Below are positions 5,129 to 6,551 of a stretch of 6,551 nucleotides of DNA, one piece after another. A program made the position numbers and the translations under genes. Each line of letters starts with the position of its first letter. Within the stretch, counting starts at the first letter, position 1. Source of the DNA: JAYFNU01 sp964460755 (GTDB lineage: Bacteria; Bacillota; Clostridia; Oscillospirales; Ruminococcaceae); the NCBI GenBank assembly GCA_964460755.1, contig CAYWQL010000043.1:1-6551 (forward strand). The letters are read 5' to 3'. Under the pieces are notes generated by a model. It ran no database searches. It was not told the DNA's origin and saw nothing but the letters and a program-made list of their open reading frames with translations.

Positions 5129-6478
5129 ATGAACGCAAAAAAGAGTCCGTACATCAAGTGGTTCTTTTTCATTGTGCTGGCAGGCGTATTTTTTTTCACC
5201 TTATCTTATTCCGACATAGTTAGCACGTTGCATCGAGGAATGGATTTTTTTGACTCTTTGTTATCCGGAAATGGGTTTAACAATTACACTTACGAGACAA
5301 GCCACTATATACCTATACATATTCTGTTTGGTGTTTGGTGCTTGCCTATGCTTCTTCTTTGCAAGCTTGGAGTTCTTTGCGCAGATTCGGTTTTCGTCTA
5401 CCTTTGGGCTAAAGCGCTGCTGATAGTTGCGCTTCTTACCCTTATATATTCATTTCGCAAGCTGCTGGATATCGTTGAGTGCGACGATAAAGATTTCTGG
5501 ACTTTTGCGCTTTGTACCTCTTCCCTGCTTTTTCTACCGACTTTTTCAATGGGCATGTACGACATACTGGAGATATCTATCGGTCTTTATGCGGTCACAA
5601 AAGCCGCGAAAGAAGACGCGCTGTCGTGGATGACCCTCGTTATCCTGTCTGTTGCTGTATCATTCAAATTCCTGTTCATTTTTGCAGCGATTGTAATTGT
5701 ATTGATAAAAGAAAAACGAATCCTATACCTTATCCGTAATATGCTGGTCGTTATGAGCTTCTCCGCATTTTTCTTTCTGATTTTTACCGTCGGAAAGGTT
5801 GGTACGCTGGACGGGGGCGGCTTGGTCAACAATTATTACTGTTATATCGCAGACAAGGTTTTCCCCGCAATGTACGATATGCCCTTGTTCTTCATTATCT
5901 TTTTCATTACCTGCTTTTCAGCCTACTTCAGCAAGCCGGGAAAAGGAAAAGAGTTTGTTAAAAGCGTATGTTGGCATTGTGCACTCGCATATGTTGGATT
6001 TAGTTTGTTCTTATCTTCCGCCCACCCCCAATGGTTTTTGCTTTTAGTCCCGTTTTTGCTTATTTTTTTGGCCGAAAACAAGCTTTCCGCTACGGAAAAC
6101 ATTTTGTTGTTGCTTTTATTTGAACTAACAATAACTATTGTTCTCGCATATAAGTTCGACTGGGTATATCTGACGAACAACAACTTTTCCTATCTCTTGC
6201 TCAAGGATATACAGCCGCTTCACTTGGGCGGACATGAGTTCGCCGACTTTCGAACCTTGGTGTCCAGATTAGGGTTGGATTGGTCAATAAATGTACTGAC
6301 CGCATTTTCATTTTCAACTGCAATTTTTATTTTCGCGCGTAATAATCCCTGGAAGCCTGCCGCTCCGCTTGGAGACGGGCGCAGCTTGCCTGCCCTCAAA
6401 CGTTGGGCAAACGTGGGAAAATTGGTAGCCTATGCGGGGTACTTCGCTCTGGATGTCGCGATTGCCATAGTGTTCTGA
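5129..6478 (+). CDS. Polytopic membrane protein, GT-C glycosyltransferase-like (function unproven)
   Basis: The 449-residue product has roughly 11-12 hydrophobic segments, the first at residues 10-28 and others near 60-82, 86-106, 165-193, 200-222, 250-268, 281-316, 323-341, 385-403 and 430-448. After the first helix an outside loop carries acidic residues (Asp29, Asp39, Asp42 in HRGMDFFDSLLSGN), where GT-C enzymes keep their catalytic aspartate. MGMYDILEI (141-149) and SSAHPQWFLLLVPF (296-309) resemble segments of polyprenol-phosphate-dependent mannosyl/glucosyltransferases (GT87/PIG-M-like). If correct, it would add a sugar from a lipid carrier to a surface glycan or lipid. A strong GGGAGG site lies 5 bases before the ATG. 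It stands alone in view, so no pathway context is available. It could also be a non-enzymatic membrane protein such as a flippase-like one. Confidence 0.8.
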   Translation: MNAKKSPYIKWFFFIVLAGVFFFTLSYSDIVSTLHRGMDFFDSLLSGNGFNNYTYETSHYIPIHILFGVWCLPMLLLCKLGVLCADSVFVYLWAKALLIVALLTLIYSFRKLLDIVECDDKDFWTFALCTSSLLFLPTFSMGMYDILEISIGLYAVTKAAKEDALSWMTLVILSVAVSFKFLFIFAAIVIVLIKEKRILYLIRNMLVVMSFSAFFFLIFTVGKVGTLDGGGLVNNYYCYIADKVFPAMYDMPLFFIIFFITCFSAYFSKPGKGKEFVKSVCWHCALAYVGFSLFLSSAHPQWFLLLVPFLLIFLAENKLSATENILLLLLFELTITIVLAYKFDWVYLTNNNFSYLLLKDIQPLHLGGHEFADFRTLVSRLGLDWSINVLTAFSFSTAIFIFARNNPWKPAAPLGDGRSLPALKRWANVGKLVAYAGYFALDVAIAIVF

Positions 6479-6551
6479 TTCGGGTTTTCTCGTGAATTTT
6501 AAAACGCACAAAAATCGAATGTCCTTGAGTTCATCACTGTTGATTGGATAT
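6479..6551. other. Downstream flank, nothing recognised
   Basis: The last 73 bases after the membrane-protein stop contain no new start with a ribosome site and no hairpin plus T-run. The minus-strand frame crossing this point (6314-6511) lies mostly over the membrane-protein gene and is taken as a shadow. Confidence 0.6.

Overview
The window looks like a scaffold from an anaerobic, probably gut-associated clostridial Firmicute; the Ruminococcaceae/Lachnospiraceae sphere is my best guess. This rests on a short-type NHLM-system secretion protein, RsbW/SpoIIE-type partner-switch proteins, an EIIC-EAL fusion, AGGAGG-like ribosome binding sites and moderate GC. A run of exactly 100 N at 1748-1847 marks an assembly join, so left and right parts are two contigs whose true distance is unknown.

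Left contig (1-1747, minus strand): a tight gene row read right to left. It starts with the C-terminal end of a SpoIIE/PP2C-type phosphatase. A small GHKL ATPase of the RsbW type follows with a 4-base ATGA overlap. Then, 19 bases on, comes a short one-TM membrane-fusion-like protein without the usual coiled coil. After another 13 bases comes the N-terminal part of an NHLM-type peptidase-containing ABC transporter (C39 protease with all catalytic residues). I infer a peptide-natural-product export module with its own phosphatase/kinase-like switch. No precursor peptide and no STAS partner is visible; they may lie in the gap or beyond the left end.

Right contig (1848-6551): a 708-residue minus-strand protein fuses a complete-looking lactose/cellobiose-type PTS EIIC membrane domain to a cyclic-di-GMP EAL phosphodiesterase domain. 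It is separated by about 1.06 kb of non-coding DNA from a divergent plus-strand gene for a 449-residue polytopic membrane protein that resembles GT-C type glycosyltransferases. The intergenic region is rich in inverted repeats: a clustered GGTAATA heptamer, a GC-rich 8-bp stem and an 11-bp perfect stem. It also carries two plausible sigma-A-type promoters facing the membrane-protein gene.

The strongest biology here is the sugar-transporter-like sensor fused to a c-di-GMP hydrolase, and the compact NHLM export operon coupled to a partner-switch pair. I see no RNA genes, insertion sequence or CRISPR array.
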